Assembly: GCF_000410875.1 (NCBI RefSeq)
Contig: NZ_AROI01000008.1
Location: 124,001-188,000, forward strand
Origin: Halopseudomonas pelagia CL-AP6
Lineage (GTDB): Bacteria; Pseudomonadota; Gammaproteobacteria; Pseudomonadales; Pseudomonadaceae
DNA length: 64,000 bases
Reading direction: 5' to 3'
Shown here: one piece after another, positions 25,278 to 34,700 of the stretch
Layout of the letters: each line of letters begins with the position of its first letter
How positions within the stretch are numbered: position 1 is the first letter of the stretch
Made by a program: the position numbers and the translations under genes
The notes under the pieces: model-generated
Databases searched by the model: none
What the model saw: only the letters and a program-made list of their open reading frames with translations
What the model was told of the DNA's origin: nothing

Positions 25278-27053
25278 TCAAAGCGGTAAAGCCAGATAAA
25301 AGTGTGCGCCTTTGCCGGGCTTGGACAGCACGCCCATATAGCCACCATGCAGTTGTACAATTTCTTTGCACAGAGCCAGACCCAGGCCCGCGCCGCCTTT
25401 CTTGCCACCGACCTGGACAAAAGGTTCGAAGACCCGCGCCTGCTGGCTATACGGAATGCCCTCGCCATTATCTTCAATACCAATGATAACGCGCTCGGAC
25501 TTGCGCCGCGCTCGCAGAATAATCTGCCCTCCCGTGTCGGTGTGACGCAGCGCATTGCCGATCAGGTTATCCAGTACCCGCTCGATCTGTAGCCGATCCA
25601 GCTCCACCTTGGGCAACTCGCCTTCGGTTTCGATGCTGATAGTGATGTCCCGCTCACCGGCCTGCTCCTTAAAACGCTGCTGCGTATTAGCCAGCAGCGG
25701 TTCAAGATCACAGGGGGCTGGGTCGATCTTCTGCAAGCCATTCTGGTAGCGTGAGAAATTCAGCAAGTCATTGATCAGATGTACCAAGCGACGCATTTCC
25801 TCATCGACGGTGGTCATCAACTCCGATTCACGGCTGCCAGGGGCTGCATTTGCACCCTCCTGCAACAGGGCAAAGGCCATATGCATCCCGGCTACTGGCG
25901 TGCGCAGCTCGTGTGACGCGCGTAACACAAATTCGCTACGCACCCGCTCGAACGCACGTTGCTCAGTCACATCACGTAGCACCATGACCGCACAGACAAA
26001 ATGCCCTTCATCATGGATAACCGAAGACAGCCGGTAGCTGAGCATGCGCACCTCACCATCTGCCTCAATCTGCAAGTCCTGCTCGCCATGCTCTTGATAA
26101 TCGTCCTGGAGGAGCTTGTGCAATTGCTCATCCAGCTCGGGCAGACCAAGCACTGCCCCCAGCTGCTGACCCAAATGGCTCTCGTCGCAACTCAGCTGGC
26201 GCTGCGCTACCGGGTTGATGTGCTCGATATACGCCGCGCAGTCAAAAATCAACAGCCCGTCATCAATGCTGTCCAATACTGCCTGCAGACGCTTCTGCTC
26301 GGCTTGCAGCGCCGCGATATCACTGCTGCGAAATTCTTCCAGCGAAGCAGCCATGAGCCCGAAACGTTTGGCCAGGGTCGACATCTCGGCAATCGGCGAA
26401 ATAGGCAGCACTACCTTGAAGTCGCCCTTACCAATCTGGTCAGCAGCTCTGGCCAAAGACTCAATAGGGCGACCAAAACGTTGGGCGATGCTGTTAGCGG
26501 TAATCAGGCCGATCAGCAATACGGCAATGGCGATCAAGCCCATGAGACCGGCTACCAGCCACGCCCGCTCGCGCGAACTTTGCTCGGCCGCTTCTACCTG
26601 GGTCACATAACGCATCTGCACCGCGCTGATGCGATCACGCATCGCATCCACGGCGCGGCCGAACTCATCGTTGCGCAACAACTCACGACGGACGGCGAAA
26701 GGCTCGCTGATCAGCAGGCTGTAAGTAGCATAGCTATAACGGATTTCCTCGGTCGCCTGGATATCAGCGTCGTTCATCGCGCTAGCAGCAGCGGTATCCA
26801 GCCAATTGCGGAAATGCCCATCGGACGCCGCCAAGGCCTCTCTATCCAGATTCTCAGCCAGCAACAAAGTCACCTGACGGCTGAGTTCATGGCTCAAACC
26901 AAGAGTCGCCTGAATAATGCTCAGATTGCGGGTCATTGCGGTGTTCTGCGTCTTGGTAAGATGCAATACGCTGAACAAACCCAGTAGCAAGCCGACGACG
27001 GCCACCGTTAGCAGCGCACTGCTGCTGAGGAACAATCGGCTGCGTAACTTCAT
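25278..27053 (-). CDS. kinB: Sensor histidine kinase KinB
   Basis: A 591-residue inner-membrane kinase. TM1 is at about residues 9-31, a periplasmic helical sensor at 32-164, TM2 at 165-187, HAMP at about 188-245, and PAS at about 250-365. HisKA has the phospho-accepting H381 (ASHELRTPVAGM), and HATPase_c follows (N-box DNLIGNALRHTDTGG, G-boxes IEDNGEGIPYS and GGAGLGLALCKE). It overlaps algB by 4 nt (ATGA). KinB phosphorylates or dephosphorylates AlgB and in P. aeruginosa restrains alginate and controls virulence genes. The family match and the partner are clear. Confidence 0.93.
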   Translation of the reverse strand: MKLRSRLFLSSSALLTVAVVGLLLGLFSVLHLTKTQNTAMTRNLSIIQATLGLSHELSRQVTLLLAENLDREALAASDGHFRNWLDTAAASAMNDADIQATEEIRYSYATYSLLISEPFAVRRELLRNDEFGRAVDAMRDRISAVQMRYVTQVEAAEQSSRERAWLVAGLMGLIAIAVLLIGLITANSIAQRFGRPIESLARAADQIGKGDFKVVLPISPIAEMSTLAKRFGLMAASLEEFRSSDIAALQAEQKRLQAVLDSIDDGLLIFDCAAYIEHINPVAQRQLSCDESHLGQQLGAVLGLPELDEQLHKLLQDDYQEHGEQDLQIEADGEVRMLSYRLSSVIHDEGHFVCAVMVLRDVTEQRAFERVRSEFVLRASHELRTPVAGMHMAFALLQEGANAAPGSRESELMTTVDEEMRRLVHLINDLLNFSRYQNGLQKIDPAPCDLEPLLANTQQRFKEQAGERDITISIETEGELPKVELDRLQIERVLDNLIGNALRHTDTGGQIILRARRKSERVIIGIEDNGEGIPYSQQARVFEPFVQVGGKKGGAGLGLALCKEIVQLHGGYMGVLSKPGKGAHFYLALPL

Positions 27054-28396
27054 AGAGCCAACTGCTTGCGCTTGCGATACAAGGTAGAAGCATCGATGCC
27101 AAGCGTTTTTGCCGCTTGATCCAGGGTCTCGCTATTGGCCAGCACCGCAGCAATATGGGCTCTCTCGAGTTGATCCAGGCTCAACTCGTCCCCTACCCGC
27201 GGCGCGCTGTTTAGCGCCGGCTCGCTGAAACCCAAGTGGCTTACTTGAACCTGGTCATCGGTGCAAATGATGCTGGCCCGCTCGATCACATTACGCAATT
27301 CACGTATGTTGCCTGGCCACGGATAGCTCAAAAGAGCCGCCATTGCATCCTCGCTAAACTCCCGCGCCGGCGTACTGTATGCCTTGACGAAGCGCAGCAG
27401 AAAGCGCTCGGCCAGTTCGGCAATGTCTTCGACTCGTTCGCGCAACGGCAGCAGGGTGAGCGTGATGACATTCAGGCGATAGAGCAGATCCTCGCGAAAA
27501 CGCCCTTCCTCGACCATGTTTTTCAGGCTGCGGTTGGTCGCCGCCAGAATCCGCACATCGGCATGCCGAGTGACTGGGTCACCAACCCGCTCAAATTCCT
27601 TGTCCTGGATAAATCGAAGCAACTTCGGCTGTAACGTGAGCGGAAAATCGCCTATCTCATCTAAAAAAAGCGTGCCTCCGTCTGCTTGGCTAACCCGCCC
27701 CAAGGTATTCTCACTGGCGCCGGTAGAGGCCCCTTTGGTGTGCCCAAACAGCTCACTTTCCATCAGTTCCGACGACAGGGACGGACAGTTAATGGTTACG
27801 AACGACTTCTTTCCACGCTGACTCCACTTGTGCATCGCCTTGGCCAGCTCCCCCTTGCCAGTGCCGGATTCGCCCAGAATCAGGATATTGGCATCGGTAG
27901 AGGCGACCTGCCGGGCGGTATCAAGAATCGCCATCATCGCCGGCGATCTTGAATCGTGGCCTTCCTGCGGCTTGCCAACCTGCCCTTCAAGCTGTTCAAT
28001 TCGAGCAGCCAATTGCCGGGCCTTGAGCTGCTTGGCCGCGCTCATGCGCAGTTGTTCTGGGCTGCACGGTTTGACCAGGTAATCTGAAGCGCCCGCCTGA
28101 ATGGCATCCACGGCGGTATCCACCGCCGAGTGTGCGGTAACTATGACCACGGCCATCCACGGCGCCAACAGCCGCATCTGCGCCAGTACGGCCAGCCCGC
28201 TGTCTTCGCCGAGACGCAAGTCCAAAAAGCACAAATCAAAAACGTGCTGCTGGAGAAGCGTTTCCGCTTTCGCCGCCGAGTTTGCGGTGGCTACCTGATA
28301 GCCTTCGTCTTCCAGGCAATAACGGAAAGTGCGCAAAATGGCTGATTCGTCATCAACCAGAAGAATACGTCCGCACGGTTGTTCTGCCGCATCCAT
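27050..28396 (-). CDS. algB: NtrC-family response regulator AlgB
   Basis: The start at 28396 has AGGAGCGG 6-8 bp upstream, giving 448 residues. A receiver domain (about 10-125; phospho-acceptor D59 in FLDLRLGED) precedes an AAA+ sigma54-interaction domain (Walker A GESGTGKGE at 174-182, Walker B GGTLFLDEIGDFP) and a C-terminal Fis-type HTH (ATLDQAAKTLGIDASTLYRK-like). The sigma54-contacting loop reads GASTGA (222-227) instead of GAFTGA: S224 is encoded by TCT at 27727-27725, one base from a Phe codon. AlgB activates alginate genes in P. aeruginosa. Whether this protein can still remodel sigma54 is uncertain. Confidence 0.93.
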   Translation of the reverse strand: MDAAEQPCGRILLVDDESAILRTFRYCLEDEGYQVATANSAAKAETLLQQHVFDLCFLDLRLGEDSGLAVLAQMRLLAPWMAVVIVTAHSAVDTAVDAIQAGASDYLVKPCSPEQLRMSAAKQLKARQLAARIEQLEGQVGKPQEGHDSRSPAMMAILDTARQVASTDANILILGESGTGKGELAKAMHKWSQRGKKSFVTINCPSLSSELMESELFGHTKGASTGASENTLGRVSQADGGTLFLDEIGDFPLTLQPKLLRFIQDKEFERVGDPVTRHADVRILAATNRSLKNMVEEGRFREDLLYRLNVITLTLLPLRERVEDIAELAERFLLRFVKAYSTPAREFSEDAMAALLSYPWPGNIRELRNVIERASIICTDDQVQVSHLGFSEPALNSAPRVGDELSLDQLERAHIAAVLANSETLDQAAKTLGIDASTLYRKRKQLAL

Positions 28397-28441
28397 TTTT
28401 TCCGCTCCTGACCTCATTTCCAGATTTAGCCCCTGAAGTTT

Positions 28442-28498
28442 CGTGCAAGTTGCACGGCAACCAAAACGCGATCATGCAGCCTGCATGCTGCATTGCAC
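28442..28498. promoter_or_regulatory. Candidate enhancer sites between algB and the BON gene
   Basis: A perfect 15-bp dyad CGTGCAA-G-TTGCACG (28442-28456), a second dyad TGCAGC-N6-GCTGCA (28475-28492) and another TTGCAC half-site (28493-28498) lie 55-125 bp upstream of a sigma54-type promoter. This is where enhancer-binding proteins bind. They also sit 46-100 bp upstream of the divergent algB start. Confidence 0.45.
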
Positions 28499-28553
28499 CA
28501 GCTGTATTTTTTAACCAACTGATTTTAAACAAAATTAAATGTTCCAACTGCTT

Positions 28554-28568
28554 GGCACAGCGCTTGCG
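28554..28568 (+). promoter_or_regulatory. Sigma54-type -24/-12 promoter of the BON gene
   Basis: TGGCACA-GCGC-TTGC matches the RpoN consensus TGGCACR-N4-TTGCW at all conserved positions except the last W (G here). GG at 28555-28556 and GC at 28567-28568 have the proper 10-bp spacing. The start is predicted near 28580, 45 nt before the ATG. Confidence 0.7.
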
Positions 28569-28624
28569 ATACCAGTGTACGGCTGCAAAACAGCCATTTT
28601 GCGATACATATACGGAGAATACCC

Positions 28625-29461
28625 ATGCACAAGCTAAAAACACTCGCCCTGGCCACGGCCACTGCCGGCATCATTGCCCTGTCCCCAATGGCCGCCTTCG
28701 CCGACGACGGCGACACCCGCCGCCAACTGAGCGAAGCACGCCAGGAAGGCTCTGTTGTTACGGCTATCGCCCTCAACCGCCACCTCAACCCCTTCCGCAT
28801 TGACGTCGAAGTGAACAATGGCACCGCAGTGCTGACCGGCGAAGTGGAAAGCGACGTGGATCGCGATCTGGCTGAGGAAGTTGCCTTGAGCGTAGAAGGT
28901 GTCGAAAAAGTCGACAATCAGTTGACTGTGGCTTCCGATGCCGAGCGCACCGAGCGCTCAGACAAGTCCATGTCGCAGCGCTTCGACAACGCCACCACCA
29001 CCGCCAGCGTGAAGTCCAAGCTGCTGTGGAATAGCAACACTGAAGGATTGGACATCAAGGTCACCACCCGCAACGGTGTAGTCACCCTGGAAGGTACTGC
29101 CCAGTCAGACGAAGCCAAAGAACTGGCCGAACGCCTGGCGGCCAATACCGATGGCGTGCGTGATGTGCAAAACAACATTACCGTCAGTGGCGAAGCGACT
29201 ACTGCTGCCAAGGCACAGAACACAGCAGACGACGCTAGCGATGCGGTCTCCGATACCTGGATCACCAGCAAGGTGAAATCCAGCTTCCTGTTCAGCCGCA
29301 ACCTGGATGGCCTGGATATTAAAGTAGAGACCAAGAATGGTCAGGTCACCCTGAGCGGCGAAGTCAACACCGCAGCCGAGAAAGAGCTGGCGGTCGAGAC
29401 CGCTCGCAATATTCGCGGCGTAACTGACGTGAACGCCTCTGCTCTGAATGTAGCTGGCTAA
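28625..29461 (+). CDS. Periplasmic BON-domain stress protein (OsmY-like)
   Basis: A 278-residue exported protein. The signal peptide (about residues 1-27, ending AAFA) is followed by three BON repeats at about 40-105, 115-190 and 200-277, each with the pattern KSKLL...GLDIKV...NGVVTLEG or equivalent (for example GLDIKVETKNGQVTLSGEV). BON proteins bind membranes or phospholipids and often respond to osmotic or envelope stress. SD GGAG lies 8 bp before the ATG. A sigma54-type promoter and enhancer-like dyads precede it. It begins a three-gene cluster with DUF2383 and DUF1328 genes. Confidence 0.9.
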   Translation: MHKLKTLALATATAGIIALSPMAAFADDGDTRRQLSEARQEGSVVTAIALNRHLNPFRIDVEVNNGTAVLTGEVESDVDRDLAEEVALSVEGVEKVDNQLTVASDAERTERSDKSMSQRFDNATTTASVKSKLLWNSNTEGLDIKVTTRNGVVTLEGTAQSDEAKELAERLAANTDGVRDVQNNITVSGEATTAAKAQNTADDASDAVSDTWITSKVKSSFLFSRNLDGLDIKVETKNGQVTLSGEVNTAAEKELAVETARNIRGVTDVNASALNVAG

Positions 29462-29550
29462 AAAGTCAACGATTCAAACCACCGGTCAATCCCGGCCGGT
29501 GGCTGCTGTAAGCGCCGCCACAAGCGACGTGAAGCACTTGGAGAACGACG

Positions 29551-29985
29551 ATGACGAACAAAACCGCGCAACTGAATGAACTGATTGAAATCACCCGCGA
29601 CGGACAGCGCTTCTATGAGCACGCCCGTGAAGAGGTCAAGGATATCGGTCTGCAGAGCCTGTTCAGTGATATGGCGCTGGCCAAAACCGAAGTGATCCAG
29701 GCGCTGTCGCTGAAAGTAGCGGCCAATCACGAGCAGCCAGCCACAGGTGGCACCTTTGCCGGCAAATGCCGTCAGATCTATGCCGATACCCGAGCCATGA
29801 TTTCCAGCGATGAAGATGCAACTTACATCGGCCAATTGGAAGAGGCCGAGGACCGTATCCTGCATGCGTTTGAAGAAGCGCTGGAAGAGTCCGAAGCCGA
29901 TGTACGTACACTGTTGGTACTGGAAATGCCCAAAGTTCGGGCTTGTCATGACCGCATGCGCGCACTGAAAAAAGCCACCGAGTAA
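29551..29985 (+). CDS. DUF2383 four-helix-bundle protein (PA2169 family)
   Basis: A 144-residue, all-helical acidic protein: TAQLNELIEITRDGQRFYEH is the DUF2383 start signature, followed by LEEAEDRILHAFEEALEES. The fold is ferritin-like, and members are found in general-stress clusters of pseudomonads and in spores. SD TTGGAGAACG precedes the ATG by about 7 bp. It is 89 bp downstream of the BON gene; the gap holds a CACCGG/CCGGTG hairpin without a T-run, so co-transcription is likely. Confidence 0.85.
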   Translation: MTNKTAQLNELIEITRDGQRFYEHAREEVKDIGLQSLFSDMALAKTEVIQALSLKVAANHEQPATGGTFAGKCRQIYADTRAMISSDEDATYIGQLEEAEDRILHAFEEALEESEADVRTLLVLEMPKVRACHDRMRALKKATE

Positions 29986-30097
29986 TAGATGGGCAACACT
30001 AGGGCGGCACAGGCGCAGTTGACCTGGTGCAGCCTGTAATGGCTAGCCTTGTGCTGGCCTAGGCTGGGCGCAAGCCCTATTTAAAGGAGAACTTACT

Positions 30098-30262
30098 ATG
30101 CTGAGTTGGGCTGTTACATTTCTGATTATCGCCATCATCGCCGCCGTACTGGGCTTTGGTGGTATTGCAGGCACCGCAACAGGGATTGCCAAGATTTTGT
30201 TCCTGGTCTTCCTGGTGCTCTTCGTGGTTTCACTGATCCTGGGTCGACGACCCAAGGTTTAG
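30098..30262 (+). CDS. DUF1328 small membrane protein (YtjA family)
   Basis: A 54-residue peptide that begins [20 protein letters not shown] and ends [10 protein letters not shown]. Two hydrophobic helices flank a Gly-rich turn ([12 protein letters not shown]), the hallmark of DUF1328. It is an inner-membrane protein of unknown function commonly found in stress-inducible clusters. A strong SD (AAAGGAGA, 30082-30089) lies 8 bp before the ATG. It follows the DUF2383 gene and precedes a strong terminator. Confidence 0.9.
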   Translation: MLSWAVTFLIIAIIAAVLGFGGIAGTATGIAKILFLVFLVLFVVSLILGRRPKV

Positions 30263-30278
30263 TAGCACCACAAAAAAC

Positions 30279-30322
30279 GCGCAAAACTCAAAAACCGCTT
30301 CCCTAGGGAGCGGTTTTTGCGC
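30279..30322. terminator. Bidirectional terminator after the DUF1328 gene
   Basis: AAAAACCGCT and AGCGGTTTTT form the core stem around a TCCCTAGGG-type loop, extended by GCGCAAAA on the left and TTTGCGC on the right. With A-rich and T-rich flanks, it can end transcription from the stress cluster and from the convergent efflux operon. Confidence 0.85.
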
Positions 30323-30358
30323 ATCTGCATCTTGGATTCCCATGGTTTAATCGGGGGT

Positions 30359-31771
30359 CTAACCAGGCAACGGCGCTCCGGCCAACGACCGATAAACGTT
30401 GACCATCGCCAGCACCATTGCGGTCCGGCTTTGCACCAGACTGTCACGCATACCCGTCAGCTCCTGCTCCGCAGCGAGCAATTCGAAATAACCGATAAAG
30501 CCCTGGTCATAACGGTCACGCGCCTGCTCGACCGCCTGGGTGGCAGCATCGGTGGCACTCTGCAGCAAAGCCGCGCGTTCATGCGACTGCTGATAGCGCA
30601 GTAGCCAGGTTTCGGTTTCCTCCAGCGCCAGCAAAACAGTTTGCCGATAATCTGCCAGTAGTGCTGCAGACTGCGCATCAGCGATATCAATACGTGCCTG
30701 CACCTGCGCCCGGTCGAGGAAGCTCCAATCGATACCCAGCGCTACCCTCCCGGTACGAGCGCCGCCAGTGAACAGATCCGAGCCATTGCCAGCCAGGGAG
30801 CCCAGCAGGCCTTGCAACGTGAAGCGCGGAAACAGGTCGGCACTGGCAACACCAATGCGCGCACTGGCTGCTGCTAGCCGGCGCTCTGCCGCCTGAATAT
30901 CTGGCCGCCGACGCAACACATCGCCGGGGCTGCCAGCGGCGATCGAAGGCGTGCTCTCAGGCAAAGCACCCGGTACTGCGAGCTGCAACATCAGTGCGGT
31001 AGGCGCCTGGCCGGTTAGCACGCCGAGCCGATGCATGGCCGCGCCAATGCCGGCATTGATCTCAGGAATGGCTGCGCGGGTCGCATCCAGCTGAGCGCGC
31101 GCACGGACCTGGTCAAACAGGGTGCCACGACCAGCCTCCAGGCGGGCGCTGACGATATCCAGTGAGGCCTGCTGCAAACCCACATTCTCTTCAGCCACCC
31201 GCCGCTGCTGCTGCAGGCCACGCAACTGGAAGTAGCTGCTGGCCAACTGGCCAGCGAGCGCAACCTGCAATGTCTGTCTGTCGGCGCCTGCCGCCTGCAA
31301 CTCAGCCTCGGAGGCTTCAGTAGCGCGCCGCAGACGTCCGAAAAGATCCAGCTCCCAGCTCAATGCTACACCCGCCTGATACAGCTCCAGGCGTTCCTGA
31401 TCAGGCTGGCTGCGCTCCACTTCCGCCAGGCGCTGCCCTGAGACGCCAGCACCCGCCGTTACACTCGGCAATTGATCGCGCCGAGCACCGCGTAGCAGCG
31501 CTTCAGCCTCCTGGTAGCGCGCCAGCGCCGCCTGAAGATCCTGATTGTCCGTCAGCGCTTGCTCAATCAATTGCGCCAGCAGCGGGTCCTGAAAGCCCTG
31601 CCAGAATCGCTGCTCGTTGCTTAACTCCAGGCTAGCCGTCGTCACTTCCTCCTCATTCTGATCATGGGCAAACCGCTCCAGTGACACCGACGCAGGGGGC
31701 TGGTAGTCCGGTCCCACCGCGCAGGCACTTAACAACGACGCCAATAACAGCGTCATGGTCAGCTTATTCAT
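30359..31771 (-). CDS. Outer-membrane efflux lipoprotein (OprN/OprM-like, NodT family)
   Basis: The start at 31771 has a perfect AAGGAGG eight bases upstream and gives MNKLTMTLLLASLLSACAVGP (lipobox LSAC). The 470-residue product has two OEP repeats of about 200 residues, with landmarks VGPDYQPP, SWELDLFGRLRRATEAS and VRRRPDI-like LRRRPDIQAAERRLAAASA. It should form the trimeric TolC-like channel of the RND pump. Its start overlaps the RND gene stop by 8 nt, so the three efflux genes are one operon (adaptor-pump-channel). Confidence 0.92.
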   Translation of the reverse strand: MNKLTMTLLLASLLSACAVGPDYQPPASVSLERFAHDQNEEEVTTASLELSNEQRFWQGFQDPLLAQLIEQALTDNQDLQAALARYQEAEALLRGARRDQLPSVTAGAGVSGQRLAEVERSQPDQERLELYQAGVALSWELDLFGRLRRATEASEAELQAAGADRQTLQVALAGQLASSYFQLRGLQQQRRVAEENVGLQQASLDIVSARLEAGRGTLFDQVRARAQLDATRAAIPEINAGIGAAMHRLGVLTGQAPTALMLQLAVPGALPESTPSIAAGSPGDVLRRRPDIQAAERRLAAASARIGVASADLFPRFTLQGLLGSLAGNGSDLFTGGARTGRVALGIDWSFLDRAQVQARIDIADAQSAALLADYRQTVLLALEETETWLLRYQQSHERAALLQSATDAATQAVEQARDRYDQGFIGYFELLAAEQELTGMRDSLVQSRTAMVLAMVNVYRSLAGAPLPG

Positions 31772-34700
31772 GTGAGCCTCCTTCAAGCTTCACAGCCTTA
31801 TGCTCAAAGCCTTTGGCCAGGGTCCTCAGGGCCACATAAAACACCGGGGTCAACAGCAGGCCGAACAGCGTCACACCGATCATCCCGGTGAACACCGTGA
31901 TGCCCATGGCGTTGCGCACCTCGGCACCGGCGCCGGAGGCCAATACCAGCGGCACGACACCGGCAATAAAGGCCACCGAGGTCATGATGATTGGGCGCAG
32001 CCGCAGACGGCTGGCTTCCAGCGCGGCACTCACGGTGTCGCGGCCTTGAATTTCCAGTTCACGAGCAAATTCGACGATCAGGATCGCGTTCTTGCACGCC
32101 AAGCCCATCAACACCACCAACCCGACCTGGACAAAGATATTGTTGTCGCCGCCGACCATCCACACACCGAACAGCGCCGCGAGCAAACACATCGGCACGA
32201 TCAGAATCACCGCCAGCGGCATTACCCAGCTTTCATACAGAGCAGCGAGCACCAGAAACACCAGCAGCAAGGCCAGCGGGAACACCACCATGGCCGCATT
32301 GCCCTGGGTCACTTGCTGGAAGCTCAAGTCAGTCCATTCCAGAGTCATGCCAGCGGGCAATACCTCATCCGCTACCGCCATTACGGCTGCCAGCGTCTGC
32401 GCCGAGGAGAGCGCGGCCGGATCTGACTGGCCAATCAAGTCGGCCGCCGGATAACCGTTGTAGCGGATCACCGGGTCCGGCCCGAAGCTCTCGCGCAGGG
32501 TGACCATGGTATTGAGCGGCACCATCTCATTATTGGCGTTACGCGTATAAAGGTGGTCAATGTCGCTGGGGTCATCACGGAACGGCGCATCAGCCTGGGC
32601 CATAACGCGGTAAGTACGACCAAACAGATTGAAGTCGTTGATGTACTGCGAGCCGAAATACAACTGCAGGCTGCCGAACAGGTCGTCCAACTGCACGCCC
32701 TGCGCCTTGGCCTGCATGCGATCCACGTCGGCGTCCAGTTGCGGCACATTGGCCTGGTAGGAACTGAAGGGGTAGAACATGCCCGGCGTTTCGCTCAGGG
32801 CCAGGGCCAGATCATTGGTCGCGGTCTGCAGCTCGCCATAACCGGCGCCACGACGATCCTGGATATACAGCGAGTAGCCCGAACCGGCACCCAGGCCAAA
32901 TACCGGTGGCGGCATAAAGGTAATCGCGAAGCCTTCGTTAATCCCACCCAGTTGCGCGTTGAGGTCATCCGAGATCGCCTGCGCGGTGCGATCGCGCACC
33001 GAGAAATCATCGAACAGAATAAACACGGTGCCGACGTTAGGTGTGTTGGTGCCCTGCAGTGCGTTGAAGCCAACAAAAGCGGCCGCATCGGACACGCCTT
33101 CGGTATTCAGCGCCAGTTCACTAACCCGCCGCGCGACTGCTTCGGTGCGGTCTAGCGACGCCCCTTCAGGCAAACGAATGCTGCCAATCAGGTAGGTCTT
33201 GTCCTGGGTCGGAATAAAACCGCCGGGTACCTGATTGAACATCAATGCGGTGCCGCCGAGCAGCAGCACATACACCCCAAAAACCAGTCCTCTGCGACTC
33301 AGGCTGCGACCTACAAGCGACTCGTAGCGCTGCGCATTGCGTAGAAAAAAACGGTTAAACGGACGGAATATCCAGCCGAATAAGCGGTTGATGATCCGCG
33401 CAGGCAGATCCGGCGGTGCCCCGTGCGGCTTGAGCAGTGCCGCCGCCAGAGCCGGCGACAAGGTCAGCGAGTTGATCGCCGAAATAACCGTAGCGATGGC
33501 GATAGTCATCGCGAACTGGCGGTAGAACTGACCGGTGATACCGTCCAGAAAGGCCATGGGCACAAACACTGCGCAGAGCACCAGGCTGATCGCCACGATC
33601 GGCCCACTTACTTCGCGCATAGCCTGATGCGCTGCAGCCAGCGGTGCCAGGCCGGCCTCGATATTGCGCTCGACGTTTTCCACCACCACGATGGCATCGT
33701 CCACCACGATACCGATGGCCAGTACCATGGCGAACAACGTCAGAGTATTGATGGAAAAACCCATCAGCAGCAGCACCGCAAAAGTACCGACAATCGAGAC
33801 CGGCACCGCCAGTAACGGAATCAGCGAAGCGCGCCAGGTCTGCAGGAACAGGATCACCACCAATACCACCAGCGCAACGGCTTCGAGCAAGGTAATGATC
33901 ACCGCCTTGATCGAGGTACTGACAAATACGGTTGGGTCGTACGCCACTTCCCAGCTCAAGCCTTCAGGGAAGTCCGCCTGCAGCTCGGCCATCTTCTCGC
34001 GTACCGCCGCCGACACATCCAGGGAATTGGACCCTGGCGCCTGAAAGATCGGCAGTGCCACCGCCTGACGGCCATTCAGCAGCGCCCGCAGTGCATCCTG
34101 TGATGAGGCTAGCTCGATACGGGCTACATCCTTGAGCAAGGTCACTTCGCCCTGGCCCCCGGTCTTCAGCACGATATTCTCAAACTCCTCGACGGTTTCC
34201 AGGCGGCCCTGGGCGTTGATCGAAATCAGCATATCGGAACCATTCGGCATCGGCGGCGCACCAATCTGTCCAGCCGAGACCTGAATATTCTGCTCACGCA
34301 CTGCGGCACTGATATCGCCTGCAGTAATACCCAGCGCGGCGGCACGCTGCGGGTCGATCCACAGGCGCATCGCGTAGTCACCGGCGCCAAACAGGCCGGC
34401 CTGACCCACACCGGGAATCCGCGCCAGCTCGTCACGAATATGCAGGACCGCATAGTTACGTATATAGGTGGCGTCCAGACTGTCGTCCGGCGAGGTCAAA
34501 TGCACCGCCATCATCAGATTGGGTGATTGCTTCTGGGTGGTCACGCCGAGCTGGCGTACATCCTCGGGCAGGCGCGGCAGCGCCTGAGATACGCGGTTCT
34601 GCACCTGCACCTGGGCCTGATCCGGATCGGTACCCAGCGCGAACGTCACCGTCAGCGCCAGACTGCCGTCACTGCCGGCGACCGACTTCATGTAGATCAT

